From Gammaproteobacteria bacterium (lineage in GTDB: Bacteria > Pseudomonadota > Gammaproteobacteria > Woeseiales > Woeseiaceae), in contig NYWX01000030.1 in NCBI GenBank assembly GCA_002685275.1, positions 1-10,709 on the forward strand: a DNA stretch of 10,709 nt. Reading direction: 5' to 3'. A model generated the notes under the pieces. The model was not told the origin of the DNA. It saw only the letters and a program-made list of their open reading frames with translations, and made no database searches. Made by a program: the position numbers and the translations under genes. Positions 1 to 10,709 of the stretch are shown one piece after another (the stretch's first letter is position 1; each line of letters begins with the position of its first letter).

Positions 1-1
1 A

Positions 2-910
<909 letters not shown>

Positions 911-940
911 TTAAACATTACTAATTTACAAAAGCTTCTA

Positions 941-1924
941 ATGATATATTCAGAACAGTTACTAGGTATCAGCAACGCAATTGTCGACATACTTGGGCGC
1001 ATTGATAAAAAATTTTTAGGCGCCATTGGTGCGCCTCTTGGGTCAATGACGCTAATTGATGAAGAACAAGCAGAAAAACTCTATTCGTTACTAAATTCAA
1101 CAGAAAAAATTTCAGGTGGTTCAGTTGCAAACACTATTGCTGGATTTGCTAATCTTGGAGGCAAATCTTCCTACATTGGAAAAGTCCATGATGATGCTTT
1201 TGGAAATATCTTCAATAATGATATGAAAAATTTAGGAGTAGATATTCGGCTTAAGCCAACAAAATTTGGCAAATCAACAGCCAGAAGCCATATCTTGATA
1301 AGTGAAGGCGGTCAAAGAACAATGCAGACCTATTTGGGGGCCTGCCTTGAACTTTGTTTATCTGATATTGATTCAATAACAATAAAAAAACCTAAAATAA
1401 TTCTTTTAGAAGGTTATGTTTGGGATATTGAAGATGGCCCTGCGCTTGCAAAAAAAGCTGCGGAAATTGGTCGGGCTAATAATGCAACTATAGCCATGTC
1501 ATTATCAGACTCGTTCTGTGTAGAAAGACATCGCAATGAATTTGAAATATTTGTTAAAAATGAAGCAAATATTGTATTTGCAGATGAAGATGAAATTAAT
1601 GCATTATTTGGCACTAAAAACAGTAAGGAAATTATTAATAAATTATCAAAACTAAATATTTTATTTGTAATAACACGAGCAGAAAAAGGTTCTATTATTA
1701 TTCGAAATGATCATACGATTTTTCAAGATGCTTTGGATGTAAAAGAAATTATTGATACCACAGGAGCCGGCGATGCTTATGCAGCAGGTTTTTTATTTGG
1801 ATTTGTAAATAATCATGATTTATCTGAGTGCGCTAAGTATGGTACTTATTGTGCTACTAAGGTCATTCAACAGCTGGGGGCTCGCATTAATAAGGGTATC
1901 CTTAATGACTTAATGCAAGTTTAA
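941..1924 (+). CDS. Adenosine kinase (PfkB/ribokinase family)
   Basis: Predicted to phosphorylate adenosine to AMP with ATP in the cytoplasm, salvaging the nucleoside. The 327-residue protein has the family's usual length. Near the N-terminus, GISNAIVD (9-16) carries the sugar-binding aspartate D16. The first PfkB signature region is GGSVANTIAGFANLGG (59-74) with YIGKVHDDAFG after it. The second signature is DTTGAGDAYAAGF (272-284), where GAGD supplies the anion hole and catalytic base D278. The internal block SDSFCVERHRNEF is, from memory, typical of alphaproteobacterial adenosine kinases. The start at 941 fits the family N-terminus, although no clear Shine-Dalgarno sequence precedes it. It lies 30 bases after icd and converges on deoD, which acts on overlapping substrates. 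A different PfkB sugar kinase substrate (ribose, inosine) cannot be excluded from sequence alone. Confidence 0.85.
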   Translation: MIYSEQLLGISNAIVDILGRIDKKFLGAIGAPLGSMTLIDEEQAEKLYSLLNSTEKISGGSVANTIAGFANLGGKSSYIGKVHDDAFGNIFNNDMKNLGVDIRLKPTKFGKSTARSHILISEGGQRTMQTYLGACLELCLSDIDSITIKKPKIILLEGYVWDIEDGPALAKKAAEIGRANNATIAMSLSDSFCVERHRNEFEIFVKNEANIVFADEDEINALFGTKNSKEIINKLSKLNILFVITRAEKGSIIIRNDHTIFQDALDVKEIIDTTGAGDAYAAGFLFGFVNNHDLSECAKYGTYCATKVIQQLGARINKGILNDLMQV

Positions 1925-1940
1925 TTTGTGTCAAATAACT

Positions 1941-1970
1941 TTAATGTCAATAAACATTAATTTTTAATTT
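1941..1970 (+). terminator. Possible weak intrinsic terminator after the adenosine kinase gene
   Basis: A perfect 7-base inverted repeat, TTAATGT (1941-1947) and ACATTAA (1954-1960), with a 6-base loop, is followed directly by a T-rich tract (TTTTTAATTT, 1961-1970). It starts 16 bases after the adenosine kinase stop and lies in the convergent gap before the deoD stop. The stem has only one G-C pair, so stability is low. The T-tract favours termination on the plus strand; the other side has no comparable tract. In such AT-rich DNA a chance palindrome is possible. Confidence 0.4.
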
Positions 1971-1992
1971 ACAATTAGTCATATCTAATTTT

Positions 1993-2697
1993 TCAAGAAG
2001 CTATTCCTAGCGCCATTTCAATCATCTCATCGAATGTGGTTGCGCGATCTTCGGCACATAAAGCATCGCCATTAATAACATTATCACTAACAGTGCATAT
2101 TGCTAGAGCTTCAACACTATTTTCAGCAGCAATCGAATAAATGCCCGCTGTTTCCATCTCAACACCATAGATATTATATTTTGCTAGTGTTTGAAATATT
2201 TCAATATCAGGAGTGTAGAAAAGATCGGAAGAAAAAATATTACCGACGTGATATCTTACTTTATGAGATTTAGCTACTTTAATTGCTTTTTCCAATAATT
2301 CGAAACTTGCAAGAGCCGCATAATCATACCCGCTAAACCTAATACGATTGAAATTTGAATCGGTTGATGCTCCCATGGCAATTACTACATCTCGAAGGCC
2401 GACAGAGGGATGTGAAGTACCACAGCTACCTACTCTTATTATACGCTTTACTTTATAGTCTTTAATAAGCTCTGTGCAGTAAATTGAGGCAGATGGAATT
2501 CCCATTCCATGTGACATAACAGAGATTTTTTTTCCTTTGTATTCTCCTGTAAATCCCAACATATTCCTGACATTAGTAACTAATTGAACTTTGTCTAGAT
2601 AAGTATTGGCAATATATTGTGCCCGCAGCGGATCACCAGGCATCAATACTGTTTCGGCAAAATCGCCATGAGAAGCATTAATATGTTTGGTAGTCAT
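1993..2697 (-). CDS. deoD: Purine nucleoside phosphorylase, DeoD type
   Basis: Catalyses phosphate-dependent cleavage of purine (deoxy)ribonucleosides to free base plus (deoxy)ribose-1-phosphate, acting as a cytoplasmic hexamer of the NP-I family. The 234-residue chain is close to E. coli DeoD (239) and lacks only a few C-terminal residues. Recognisable elements in order: H5 in MTTKHINA, which reaches the neighbouring active site; the phosphate loop MPGDPLRA (19-26, with G21 and R25) and R44; RVGSCG (88-93, with R88 and S91); the ribose-binding VEMET (179-183); and TVSDN (202-206) with the catalytic aspartate D205, paired with R218. All expected catalytic residues are present. No strong ribosome-binding site precedes the ATG at 2697, but the N-terminus matches the family exactly. 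The sugar phosphate would pass to DeoB, encoded further along. It stands alone on this strand, divergent from the pyrimidine catabolic run. Confidence 0.96.
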   Translation of the reverse strand: MTTKHINASHGDFAETVLMPGDPLRAQYIANTYLDKVQLVTNVRNMLGFTGEYKGKKISVMSHGMGIPSASIYCTELIKDYKVKRIIRVGSCGTSHPSVGLRDVVIAMGASTDSNFNRIRFSGYDYAALASFELLEKAIKVAKSHKVRYHVGNIFSSDLFYTPDIEIFQTLAKYNIYGVEMETAGIYSIAAENSVEALAICTVSDNVINGDALCAEDRATTFDEMIEMALGIAS

Positions 2698-2718
2698 AAT
2701 ATTTTTTTACCATCATTG

Positions 2719-2747
2719 ATTATAGTTTATTGCTAATAATTGTTTTG
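2719..2747 (-). promoter_or_regulatory. deoD: Candidate deoD promoter
   Basis: Read on the minus strand, a perfect TATAAT lies at 2724-2719, 21 bases before the deoD ATG, which would give a short leader. The hexamer 17 bases upstream, CAAAAC (2747-2742), matches the -35 consensus poorly and no extended -10 TG is present. The -10 is in the right place, but a TATAAT is expected by chance in DNA this AT-rich. Confidence 0.3.
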
Positions 2748-2912
2748 CTGTGATTACTTTCGATAAATATTACTCTATTATAAAAATGTTAAGAAAAACA
2801 GACGTAACAATCAATCAAATCTTTCCCATGGATCGTAGACTTCCATTAGCTAAAGAGCGTATGCTATACAATAAAATAATAGATGTAACATACTGAAAAG
2901 AATAGAATCTAC

Positions 2913-2917
2913 GGAGG
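2913..2917 (+). promoter_or_regulatory. Strong Shine-Dalgarno site of the beta-ureidopropionase gene
   Basis: GGAGG lies 6 bases before the ATG at 2924. It is the best ribosome-binding site in the window; neighbouring genes such as deoD and cdd have almost none. It fixes the start of this gene and suggests the first gene of the run is translated efficiently. Confidence 0.8.
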
Positions 2918-2923
2918 CTCAAG

Positions 2924-3802
2924 ATGTCAAAAGTCAAGTGCGGTTTAATCCAAATGGCGCTTAAAGGCGACGGCTCAATGAAACCAGAAGAAATTCGGGA
3001 TCGAATGATTGAGGCTCATATTCCATACATTGAAGAAGCAGCAACGAAGGGCGTGCAAGTGCTTTGCTTTCAGGAAGTATTCACTCAACCATATTTTTGT
3101 CCAGGTCAAGATCGAAAATGGTACGCAGCTGCTGAAAAGATTCCGGATGGTTATACAACTAAATTAATGCAGGAGTATGCAAAAAAACATAGCATGGTAA
3201 TTGTTGTGCCTATATATGAAGAACATATGACTGGTGTTTACTACAATACAGCTGCTGTTATAGATGCAACTGGTGAATACCTAGGCAAATACCGAAAAAC
3301 TCATATTCCGCAAGTAGCTCCAGGATTTTATGAAAAATTCTTTTTTAAACCTGGCGATTCAGGCTGGCCTGTATTCGAGACTGCTTTTTTAAAATTAGGT
3401 GTTTATATTTGTTATGACCGTCACTTTCCAGAGGGATGGCGGGCTTTAGCATTAAATGGTGCAGACTATATTGTTAACCCTTCAGCGACAGTTGCTGGTC
3501 TTAGTAAATATCTTTGGGAGCTAGAGCAACCAGCATCTGCAGCAGCAAATGGAGTCTATATAGGTGCCATAAATCGTGTTGGCAAAGAAGAGCCTTGGAA
3601 TTCAACACATAATATGGGTGAGTTTTATGGATCTAGTTATATAGTTAATCCTCGTGGTGTAATTGAAGCACAAGCTAGCTATTCGGATGATGAACTTCTT
3701 GTGCATGAGATTGATCTAGATATGATTCGCGAAGTTAGAGATACATGGCAATTTTTTCGTGACAGAAGAACTGAAACTTACTTATTACTTGCAGATAAGT
3801 AG
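2924..3802 (+). CDS. Beta-ureidopropionase (N-carbamoyl-beta-alanine amidohydrolase), nitrilase superfamily
   Basis: Predicted to hydrolyse N-carbamoyl-beta-alanine or N-carbamoyl-beta-aminoisobutyrate to the beta-amino acid, CO2 and ammonia, the last step of reductive pyrimidine breakdown, in the cytoplasm. The single carbon-nitrogen hydrolase domain spans the 292 residues. The catalytic triad is visible: E51 in CFQEVFTQP, K125 in GKYRKTHIP and C163 in YICYDRHFPE, with the accessory glutamate E137. Segments NPSAT, LSKYLWELEQ, AINRVGKEE and FYGSSY resemble eukaryotic UPB1 more than generic nitrilases. The chain is shorter than human UPB1 (384) but normal for bacterial members. It is first in a run with an NCS1 carrier and dihydropyrimidinase, which makes the product of the latter its natural substrate. 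N-carbamoylputrescine amidase and N-carbamoyl-amino-acid hydrolases are close relatives, so the precise substrate is an inference from context. Confidence 0.85.
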   Translation: MSKVKCGLIQMALKGDGSMKPEEIRDRMIEAHIPYIEEAATKGVQVLCFQEVFTQPYFCPGQDRKWYAAAEKIPDGYTTKLMQEYAKKHSMVIVVPIYEEHMTGVYYNTAAVIDATGEYLGKYRKTHIPQVAPGFYEKFFFKPGDSGWPVFETAFLKLGVYICYDRHFPEGWRALALNGADYIVNPSATVAGLSKYLWELEQPASAAANGVYIGAINRVGKEEPWNSTHNMGEFYGSSYIVNPRGVIEAQASYSDDELLVHEIDLDMIREVRDTWQFFRDRRTETYLLLADK

Positions 3803-3811
3803 TTTATATCA

Positions 3812-6735
<2,924 letters not shown>

Positions 6736-6796
6736 ATGTTCAAATAAATATTAAAGTTAATAATTTTTTAAAATATATATTAAAAAGATAGTAAAT

Positions 6797-7201
6797 ATGA
6801 TTTCAGACGAAGATCTAATAAGTACCGCTAAAAATGCCCGAGATAAATCCTATAGTTATTACTCAGGTTATTCAGTTGGTGCCGCAATAATTGATAATCA
6901 GGGTAAATTACACATTGGTGTAAACGTTGAAAATGTTTCTTATCCATTAGGAAATTGCGCAGAAGCTGCAGCTATATCTGCTATGGTTCTTGGTGGTGGA
7001 GATAAAATTAAACATATTGCTATAGCTGGTGGTAAAACTAAAATTTCATCTTGCATGCCATGCGGTGGTTGCCGTCAAAGAATATTTGAATTTGCTAACG
7101 AAGACACTGTAATAATAACAATGAATGAAAATAATGAATGGCAAAAAAATTCAATCTATGAGTTATTGCCAATAGGATTTGATTCGCACCAACTAGGTTA
7201 A
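6797..7201 (+). CDS. cdd: Cytidine deaminase
   Basis: Deaminates cytidine and deoxycytidine to uridine and deoxyuridine in the cytoplasm. The 134 residues match the short, homotetrameric, single-domain class. Zinc ligands and catalytic base are all present: C54 and E56 in GNCAEAAA, and C89 and C92 in MPCGGCRQ. SGYSVGAAI (23-31) and NVENVSYP (43-50) are the expected substrate-binding segments. It lies 61 bases downstream of the dihydropyrimidinase gene in an extremely AT-rich spacer with no strong ribosome-binding site; it may be the last gene of that run or have its own promoter. Its end converges on nupC with 39 bases between. It links imported cytidine to the uridine branch, with the phosphorylase and pyrimidine catabolic genes on either side. 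Confidence 0.96.
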   Translation: MISDEDLISTAKNARDKSYSYYSGYSVGAAIIDNQGKLHIGVNVENVSYPLGNCAEAAAISAMVLGGGDKIKHIAIAGGKTKISSCMPCGGCRQRIFEFANEDTVIITMNENNEWQKNSIYELLPIGFDSHQLG

Positions 7202-7240
7202 CCCTTAATTACAGTATAAATCTACTACAATAATACTTTA

Positions 7241-8464
7241 TTAAAATGTCAACATAAGACCTGCGAGAGCAGCGCTCATCAAATTAGACAATGAGCCAGC
7301 CAATACTGCTTTGACACCAAAGCGACCAATTAAATCTCTTTTTTCGGGCACAAGAACTCCAAGACCTCCTAATAAAACTGCTATGGATGATAAATTTGCA
7401 AAACCGCACAGAGAGAAGGTCGTGATTGCAATCGTTCTAGGGCTCATTCCCTCTAAATACTCATTTAAATGGGAAAACGCAACGAATTCATTGAGTATTA
7501 TTTTCTCACCAAATAAAGCGCCAGCAGCTTCTGCTTCAGCCCAAGGGATACTCAAAAGATACATTATTGGTTGAAAAATCTTACCGAGTAATAGTTGCAA
7601 CGTAATACCTTTAATTCCAAAGATTTCAAATAAACCACCAACTAAACCATTAAATAATGCAATCAATGCTACAAATGCAATCAACATAGCGCCTATGGTT
7701 GCTGCAAGGCGTAACCCATCAGATGTTCCAGAAGCGGCAGCAAGAATAATATTTTTATGCCTACTGGGTTCGACAATTATCTTTTTATCAAAACTATTCT
7801 TCGAAACATTGTCATCAGGCATTATGATTTTTGCCATCATTAAGCCCCCTGGTGCAGCCATTAGTGAAGCTGCTAATAAATATTTAAGCTCAACGCCCAT
7901 GAGGACATAACCAGCGAGCACAGTTCCAGCAATTGAAGCTACTCCAGAAACCATTACTGTAAAAGTTTGTGCTTCTGATAAATTCTTTAGATAAGGCTTT
8001 ACAACCAATGGTGCTTCGGTTTGCCCCACAAAGATATTTGCCGCTGCATTCATTGATTCTATTGGGTCTGTACCAACGATTTTATGCATGCCACCGCCGA
8101 CAATTTTAACCATCCATTCCATAATTCTTAAGTGATATAAAACAGACATAAGCGCTGAAAAAAAGATGATTATAGATAAAACTTGTATCGCAAATATAAA
8201 ACCTGAGTTACCAACATCGGCTAATGGACCAAAAACCATGTCAATACCGGCTTTTGAATAACCAATTACAGCTAACACTCCTTTACTAACCCAATCAATT
8301 GCTTGACGTCCAGCTTCTAAATATAAAACTAGAGCTGCAACTATAGTTTGTAATCCTAATGCAGATCCGACGATGCGAATATTTATTTTTTTTCGATCAC
8401 TCGAGAAGGCTACTGCAATACCAAGAATTACAATTATTCCTGCTAATCCAATCAAGTTTTGCAT
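7241..8464 (-). CDS. nupC: Concentrative nucleoside transporter (CNT family)
   Basis: Inner-membrane, cation-coupled importer of nucleosides. With the start chosen here the protein has 407 residues and multiple hydrophobic helices. Family signatures are the substrate-binding GQTEAPL (147-153) after SMNAAANIFV, the CNT hallmark GEKIILNEFVAF (319-330), and GFANLSSIA (354-362), with an asparagine and serines at ribose-contacting positions known from the Vibrio transporter structure. An in-frame GTG at 8470 would directly abut the ribosome-binding sequence, whereas the ATG at 8464 has GAGG at a normal 6-base spacing, so 8464 is preferred. It follows deoA by about 60 bases on the same strand and is probably the last gene of the deoB-deoA-nupC run. 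The coupling ion (H+ or Na+) and base preference cannot be decided here. Confidence 0.93.
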   Translation of the reverse strand: MQNLIGLAGIIVILGIAVAFSSDRKKINIRIVGSALGLQTIVAALVLYLEAGRQAIDWVSKGVLAVIGYSKAGIDMVFGPLADVGNSGFIFAIQVLSIIIFFSALMSVLYHLRIMEWMVKIVGGGMHKIVGTDPIESMNAAANIFVGQTEAPLVVKPYLKNLSEAQTFTVMVSGVASIAGTVLAGYVLMGVELKYLLAASLMAAPGGLMMAKIIMPDDNVSKNSFDKKIIVEPSRHKNIILAAASGTSDGLRLAATIGAMLIAFVALIALFNGLVGGLFEIFGIKGITLQLLLGKIFQPIMYLLSIPWAEAEAAGALFGEKIILNEFVAFSHLNEYLEGMSPRTIAITTFSLCGFANLSSIAVLLGGLGVLVPEKRDLIGRFGVKAVLAGSLSNLMSAALAGLMLTF

Positions 8465-8470
8465 AATCAC

Positions 8471-8474
8471 CCTC
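8471..8474 (-). promoter_or_regulatory. nupC: Shine-Dalgarno site that decides the nupC start
   Basis: On the minus strand GAGG is followed by GTGATT and then ATG (8464). The 6-base spacing supports the ATG; the GTG at 8470 directly follows the GAGG and would have no spacer. Confidence 0.7.
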
Positions 8475-8527
8475 TTTTTTTCTAGATAGCCATTATTATT
8501 AAAATTGCTATAAAGTATTTACTACAA

Positions 8528-9841
8528 TCATACTATTAAGATTCTATTTATAGCAGATTGTTTAGTTGATGCTGACTCACTTAAAGTATAGGCATTTCTT
8601 AAATTATTAGCAGCAACTTCTGCGTCTAATTTAGTTGCAGCATGTATTAGTGCGAGCGGCCTATCCTTACCAAGCTTTATCCCGATAGGTGCAATGTTTG
8701 TGAATCCGACTGATAAATCAAGAATATCGTCTACTCTTTTTCTACCGCCCCCGAGTTCAATAATGGCATTTCCAATAACATGAACATTAACACTTTCAAT
8801 GTAACCCTCAGCATATATGGCTTTGGTCACTGGAGCTTTAGGCAAATAATTATCATAATTTTCTATAAAATCTGTAGGGCCTCCAAGAGCTGCGATCATC
8901 TTTCCAAAAATTTCAGCAGCTTTTCCGCTCGTAATAGCTTGATTGCATTTTTCTCGTGCGATATCACGGTCATCAGTAATACCACCCACTATCAGCATTT
9001 CAGAACCTAACGATAAAATAACATCATCAAGGCGAGATTCACGAATTTCATTCGTTAGATACAAAACTGATTCACGAATCTCTTCAGCATTTCCAGCTGT
9101 TGAACCAAGAACTTCGTTCATGTCAGTAATGATGGCATGAGATTTTAAATTAGCTTTTTTAGCAGTCTGAATAAGGCTATTGGCAAGCTCATGAGCTTTT
9201 TCATTTGTTTTCATGAAGGCACCTGATCCTACTTTGACATCACAAATAAGACCCTGAATACCGGCAGCAATTTTTTTTGACAAAATTGAAGCTGTTATCA
9301 GTGGCACTGATTCAACAGTTGCAGTCACATCTCTTATAGAATAAAAGCGTCCATCTGCAGGTGCTAATTCTCCTGTCTGTCCAATTATCGCACATCCAAT
9401 ATTCTTGACAGTGTCACGAAATAAATCAAAATTTGGAGCTGTTTTATAGCCTTCTATTGATTCAAGTTTATCAATTGTACCACCTGTATGACCAAGCCCA
9501 CGACCTGCAATCATGGGGACAAAACAACCACAGGCTGCTGCAATAGGAGCCAACATAAAGCTTGTTTTGTCTCCAACACCGCCAGTTGAATGCTTATCAA
9601 TCACCGGTCCATAAAGACCCTCTTTCTCCCAGTTAAGCATGGCCCCAGATGATGCCATTTTGTCAGTTAATAAACCCGCTTCTTCAAATGACATGGATCT
9701 AAAAAAAATAGCCATTGCTATTGATGATACTTGTTCTGCGGAAATGCTTTGATTAGTGAGCCCATCAACAAAAAACTGAATTTGTTTATCTGTTAACTCT
9801 TTTCCGTCACGTTTTGCACGAATTATATCCTCAAATAACAT
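8528..9841 (-). CDS. deoA: Thymidine phosphorylase
   Basis: Splits thymidine or deoxyuridine with phosphate into base and 2-deoxyribose-1-phosphate; cytoplasmic dimer. Starting at 9841 the protein has 437 residues, against 440 in E. coli, and [18 protein letters not shown] aligns with the family N-terminus. The frame stays open upstream to 9913, but those 24 extra residues overlap deoB and do not look like DeoA, so they are excluded. Phosphate and substrate residues are present: KHS (83-85), the phosphorylase signature [15 protein letters not shown] (113-127), R170 in [11 protein letters not shown], and S185 and K189 in [19 protein letters not shown] (201-211) is also conserved. The start overlaps the deoB stop by 11 bases, and AAAGAG lies 8 bases upstream as a moderate ribosome-binding site, which implies coupling. 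Thymine or uracil released could feed the reductive pathway. A broader pyrimidine nucleoside phosphorylase is the alternative. Confidence 0.95.
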   Translation of the reverse strand: MLFEDIIRAKRDGKELTDKQIQFFVDGLTNQSISAEQVSSIAMAIFFRSMSFEEAGLLTDKMASSGAMLNWEKEGLYGPVIDKHSTGGVGDKTSFMLAPIAAACGCFVPMIAGRGLGHTGGTIDKLESIEGYKTAPNFDLFRDTVKNIGCAIIGQTGELAPADGRFYSIRDVTATVESVPLITASILSKKIAAGIQGLICDVKVGSGAFMKTNEKAHELANSLIQTAKKANLKSHAIITDMNEVLGSTAGNAEEIRESVLYLTNEIRESRLDDVILSLGSEMLIVGGITDDRDIAREKCNQAITSGKAAEIFGKMIAALGGPTDFIENYDNYLPKAPVTKAIYAEGYIESVNVHVIGNAIIELGGGRKRVDDILDLSVGFTNIAPIGIKLGKDRPLALIHAATKLDAEVAANNLRNAYTLSESASTKQSAINRILIV

Positions 9842-10709
9842 CAATAAAACTCTTTCCATAGTCCATCGGTGGTAGATCAAAATATGTCGCCAAACTTTGA
9901 CCAATGTCAGCAAATGAATCTCTTTTTCCTAGTGATCCAGGGGATATGCAAGCACCTAGTACCAAAATAGGAACATGCTCACGTGTATGATCGGTACCTG
10001 GCCACGTTGGGTCACAGCCATGATCTGCACATATGATAAGTAAATCATCCTTTTTCATTAACTCTATAATTTCCGGTAATCGCAAATCAAAATACTCAAG
10101 CGCTCTTGCATAACCTTGTGCATCGCGACGATGGCCAAACAATGAATCAAAATCTACGAAATTAGTCAAAACAATAGAGCGATCACCAGCTTCATTAATT
10201 GCGGAAAGGGTGGCATTAAATAATGCTTCATTACCACTTGCAGTAATCTTTTTTGTTATACCTCTTTGAGCATAAATATCTGAAATCTTTCCAACACCAA
10301 TAACATTACCACCACTTTCAACTAATTTATCTAGCACTGTAGGAGCATGTGGTGGTGTCGTTAAATCACGACGATTGCCAGTTCTTATAAAATTTTCAGG
10401 GCTATCTCCAATAAATGGTCTTGCGATTACCCTACCAATATTAAACTTATCAACTAACTTACGTGCGATATTGCAAAGATCATAAAGACGATCCAAGCCA
10501 TAAACTTCCTCGTGACAAGCTATCTGAAATACACTGTCCGAAGAAGTATAAATAATTGGCTTACCGCTATCGATATGTTCATTACCCAAATTCTTAATAA
10601 TTTTAGTACCAGAAGCATGACAGTTACCAAGAACACCCGGTAAATTTCCATATTGAATAAGATCATTTATTAATTTTTCCGGGAAAGCCTTATTCTTATT
10701 TTTAAAATA
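9831..10709 (-). CDS. deoB: Phosphopentomutase, C-terminal part (5' truncated by window)
   Basis: Interconverts (deoxy)ribose-1-phosphate and -5-phosphate, using manganese, in the cytoplasm; it links nucleoside phosphorolysis to central metabolism. The frame is open to the window edge, and residues before the TTG at 10589 match the family ([23 protein letters not shown]), so the gene starts outside. About 292 of roughly 400 residues are present; the N-terminal metal site and the phosphothreonine of the alkaline-phosphatase fold are missing from view. Visible elements are the cap region [23 protein letters not shown] and RTGNRRDL, then metal ligands D188 and H193 in [11 protein letters not shown], and D229, H230 and H241 in [18 protein letters not shown] (numbered from the window edge). 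Its stop overlaps the deoA start by 11 bases, making it the upstream gene of deoB-deoA-nupC; any promoter is outside the window. Confidence 0.96.
   Translation of the reverse strand, partial: YFKNKNKAFPEKLINDLIQYGNLPGVLGNCHASGTKIIKNLGNEHIDSGKPIIYTSSDSVFQIACHEEVYGLDRLYDLCNIARKLVDKFNIGRVIARPFIGDSPENFIRTGNRRDLTTPPHAPTVLDKLVESGGNVIGVGKISDIYAQRGITKKITASGNEALFNATLSAINEAGDRSIVLTNFVDFDSLFGHRRDAQGYARALEYFDLRLPEIIELMKKDDLLIICADHGCDPTWPGTDHTREHVPILVLGACISPGSLGKRDSFADIGQSLATYFDLPPMDYGKSFIDVI

Larger units (their letters stand above)
2698..2923. promoter_or_regulatory. Divergent intergenic region between deoD and the beta-ureidopropionase gene
   Basis: This 226-base, very AT-rich spacer is the only place in the window where two transcription units diverge, so promoters and any operator for both must lie here. 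On the plus strand, TTGCTG (2745-2750) and TATTAC (2768-2773) are 17 bases apart and could form a promoter, though neither is a full consensus match. A 36-codon open frame (2786-2896) is discussed among the findings. I see no strong symmetric operator, riboswitch or terminator fold. Function is inferred from gene orientation. Confidence 0.55.

Noticed and set aside
2714..2815. Inverted seven-mers ATTGATT (2714-2720) and AATCAAT (2809-2815) in the divergent spacer as a possible operator pair.
   Set aside because: Short A/T-rich words about 90 bases apart recur by chance here, and no regulator gene is nearby to support an operator.
6749..6770. A/T-only inverted repeat (TATTAA / TTAATA) followed by a T-run between the dihydropyrimidinase and cdd genes, resembling a terminator.
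   Set aside because: The stem has no G-C pair and the realistic loop leaves only five A-T pairs; in this almost pure A/T spacer it is expected by chance.
7213..7237. AGTAT ... ATACT inverted repeat in the 39-base gap between convergent cdd and nupC.
   Set aside because: Five-base arms around a 15-base loop with no T-tract; too weak to call a terminator.
9036..9079. Eleven-base direct repeat GATTCACGAAT, 33 bases apart, inside deoA.
   Set aside because: It is in frame and encodes EIRES twice in a helical segment normally present in DeoA; length and alignment with the family show no inserted unit, so it is not a duplication worth reporting.

Overview
The window is AT-rich and gene-dense. It reads as chromosomal DNA of a low-GC proteobacterium, most likely an alphaproteobacterium. 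The best clue is the PfkB-type adenosine kinase, whose N-terminus and SDSFCVERHR segment resemble the version common in that class. The monomeric isocitrate dehydrogenase and the Nit-type ureidopropionase are compatible with this. The lineage is inferred from remembered family sequences; no search was run. No tRNA, rRNA, IS element, CRISPR array or phage gene is visible. No gene-free stretch exceeds 300 bases; the longest, 226 bases, is the divergent spacer 2698-2923.

Layout. (1) Positions 2-1924, plus strand: the 3' part of icd (monomeric NADP isocitrate dehydrogenase) and an adenosine kinase. (2) 1993-2697, minus strand: deoD purine nucleoside phosphorylase, convergent with the kinase; a weak hairpin followed by a T-tract lies between them. 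(3) 2924-7201, plus strand: a compact run of beta-ureidopropionase, an NCS1 (Mhp1-like) transporter and dihydropyrimidinase/hydantoinase, then cytidine deaminase after 61 bases. The transporter and dihydropyrimidinase genes overlap by 4 bases (ATGA). (4) 7241-10709, minus strand: deoB (5' end outside the window), deoA and nupC, transcribed in that order.

Together the genes form a nucleoside and pyrimidine use locus. NupC imports nucleosides. Cdd deaminates cytidine and deoxycytidine. DeoA and DeoD split nucleosides into base plus (deoxy)ribose-1-phosphate, and DeoB converts the sugar to its 5-phosphate. Adenosine kinase offers the competing salvage route for adenosine. The NCS1 carrier plus dihydropyrimidinase plus ureidopropionase form the last two steps, with uptake, of reductive pyrimidine (or hydantoin) breakdown, giving beta-amino acid, CO2 and ammonia. 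Dihydropyrimidine dehydrogenase, deoxyribose-phosphate aldolase (deoC) and a dedicated regulator are not in the window.

All gene families here are known. The points most worth a second look are the pairing of a deo/nucleoside-uptake locus with the reductive pyrimidine arm, the missing first enzyme of that arm, a possible stem-loop with the transporter start codon in its loop, and a 36-codon ORF in the divergent spacer. Two start codons are set here by ribosome-binding sites and family alignment: deoA at 9841 and nupC at 8464. I found no convincing undescribed system.
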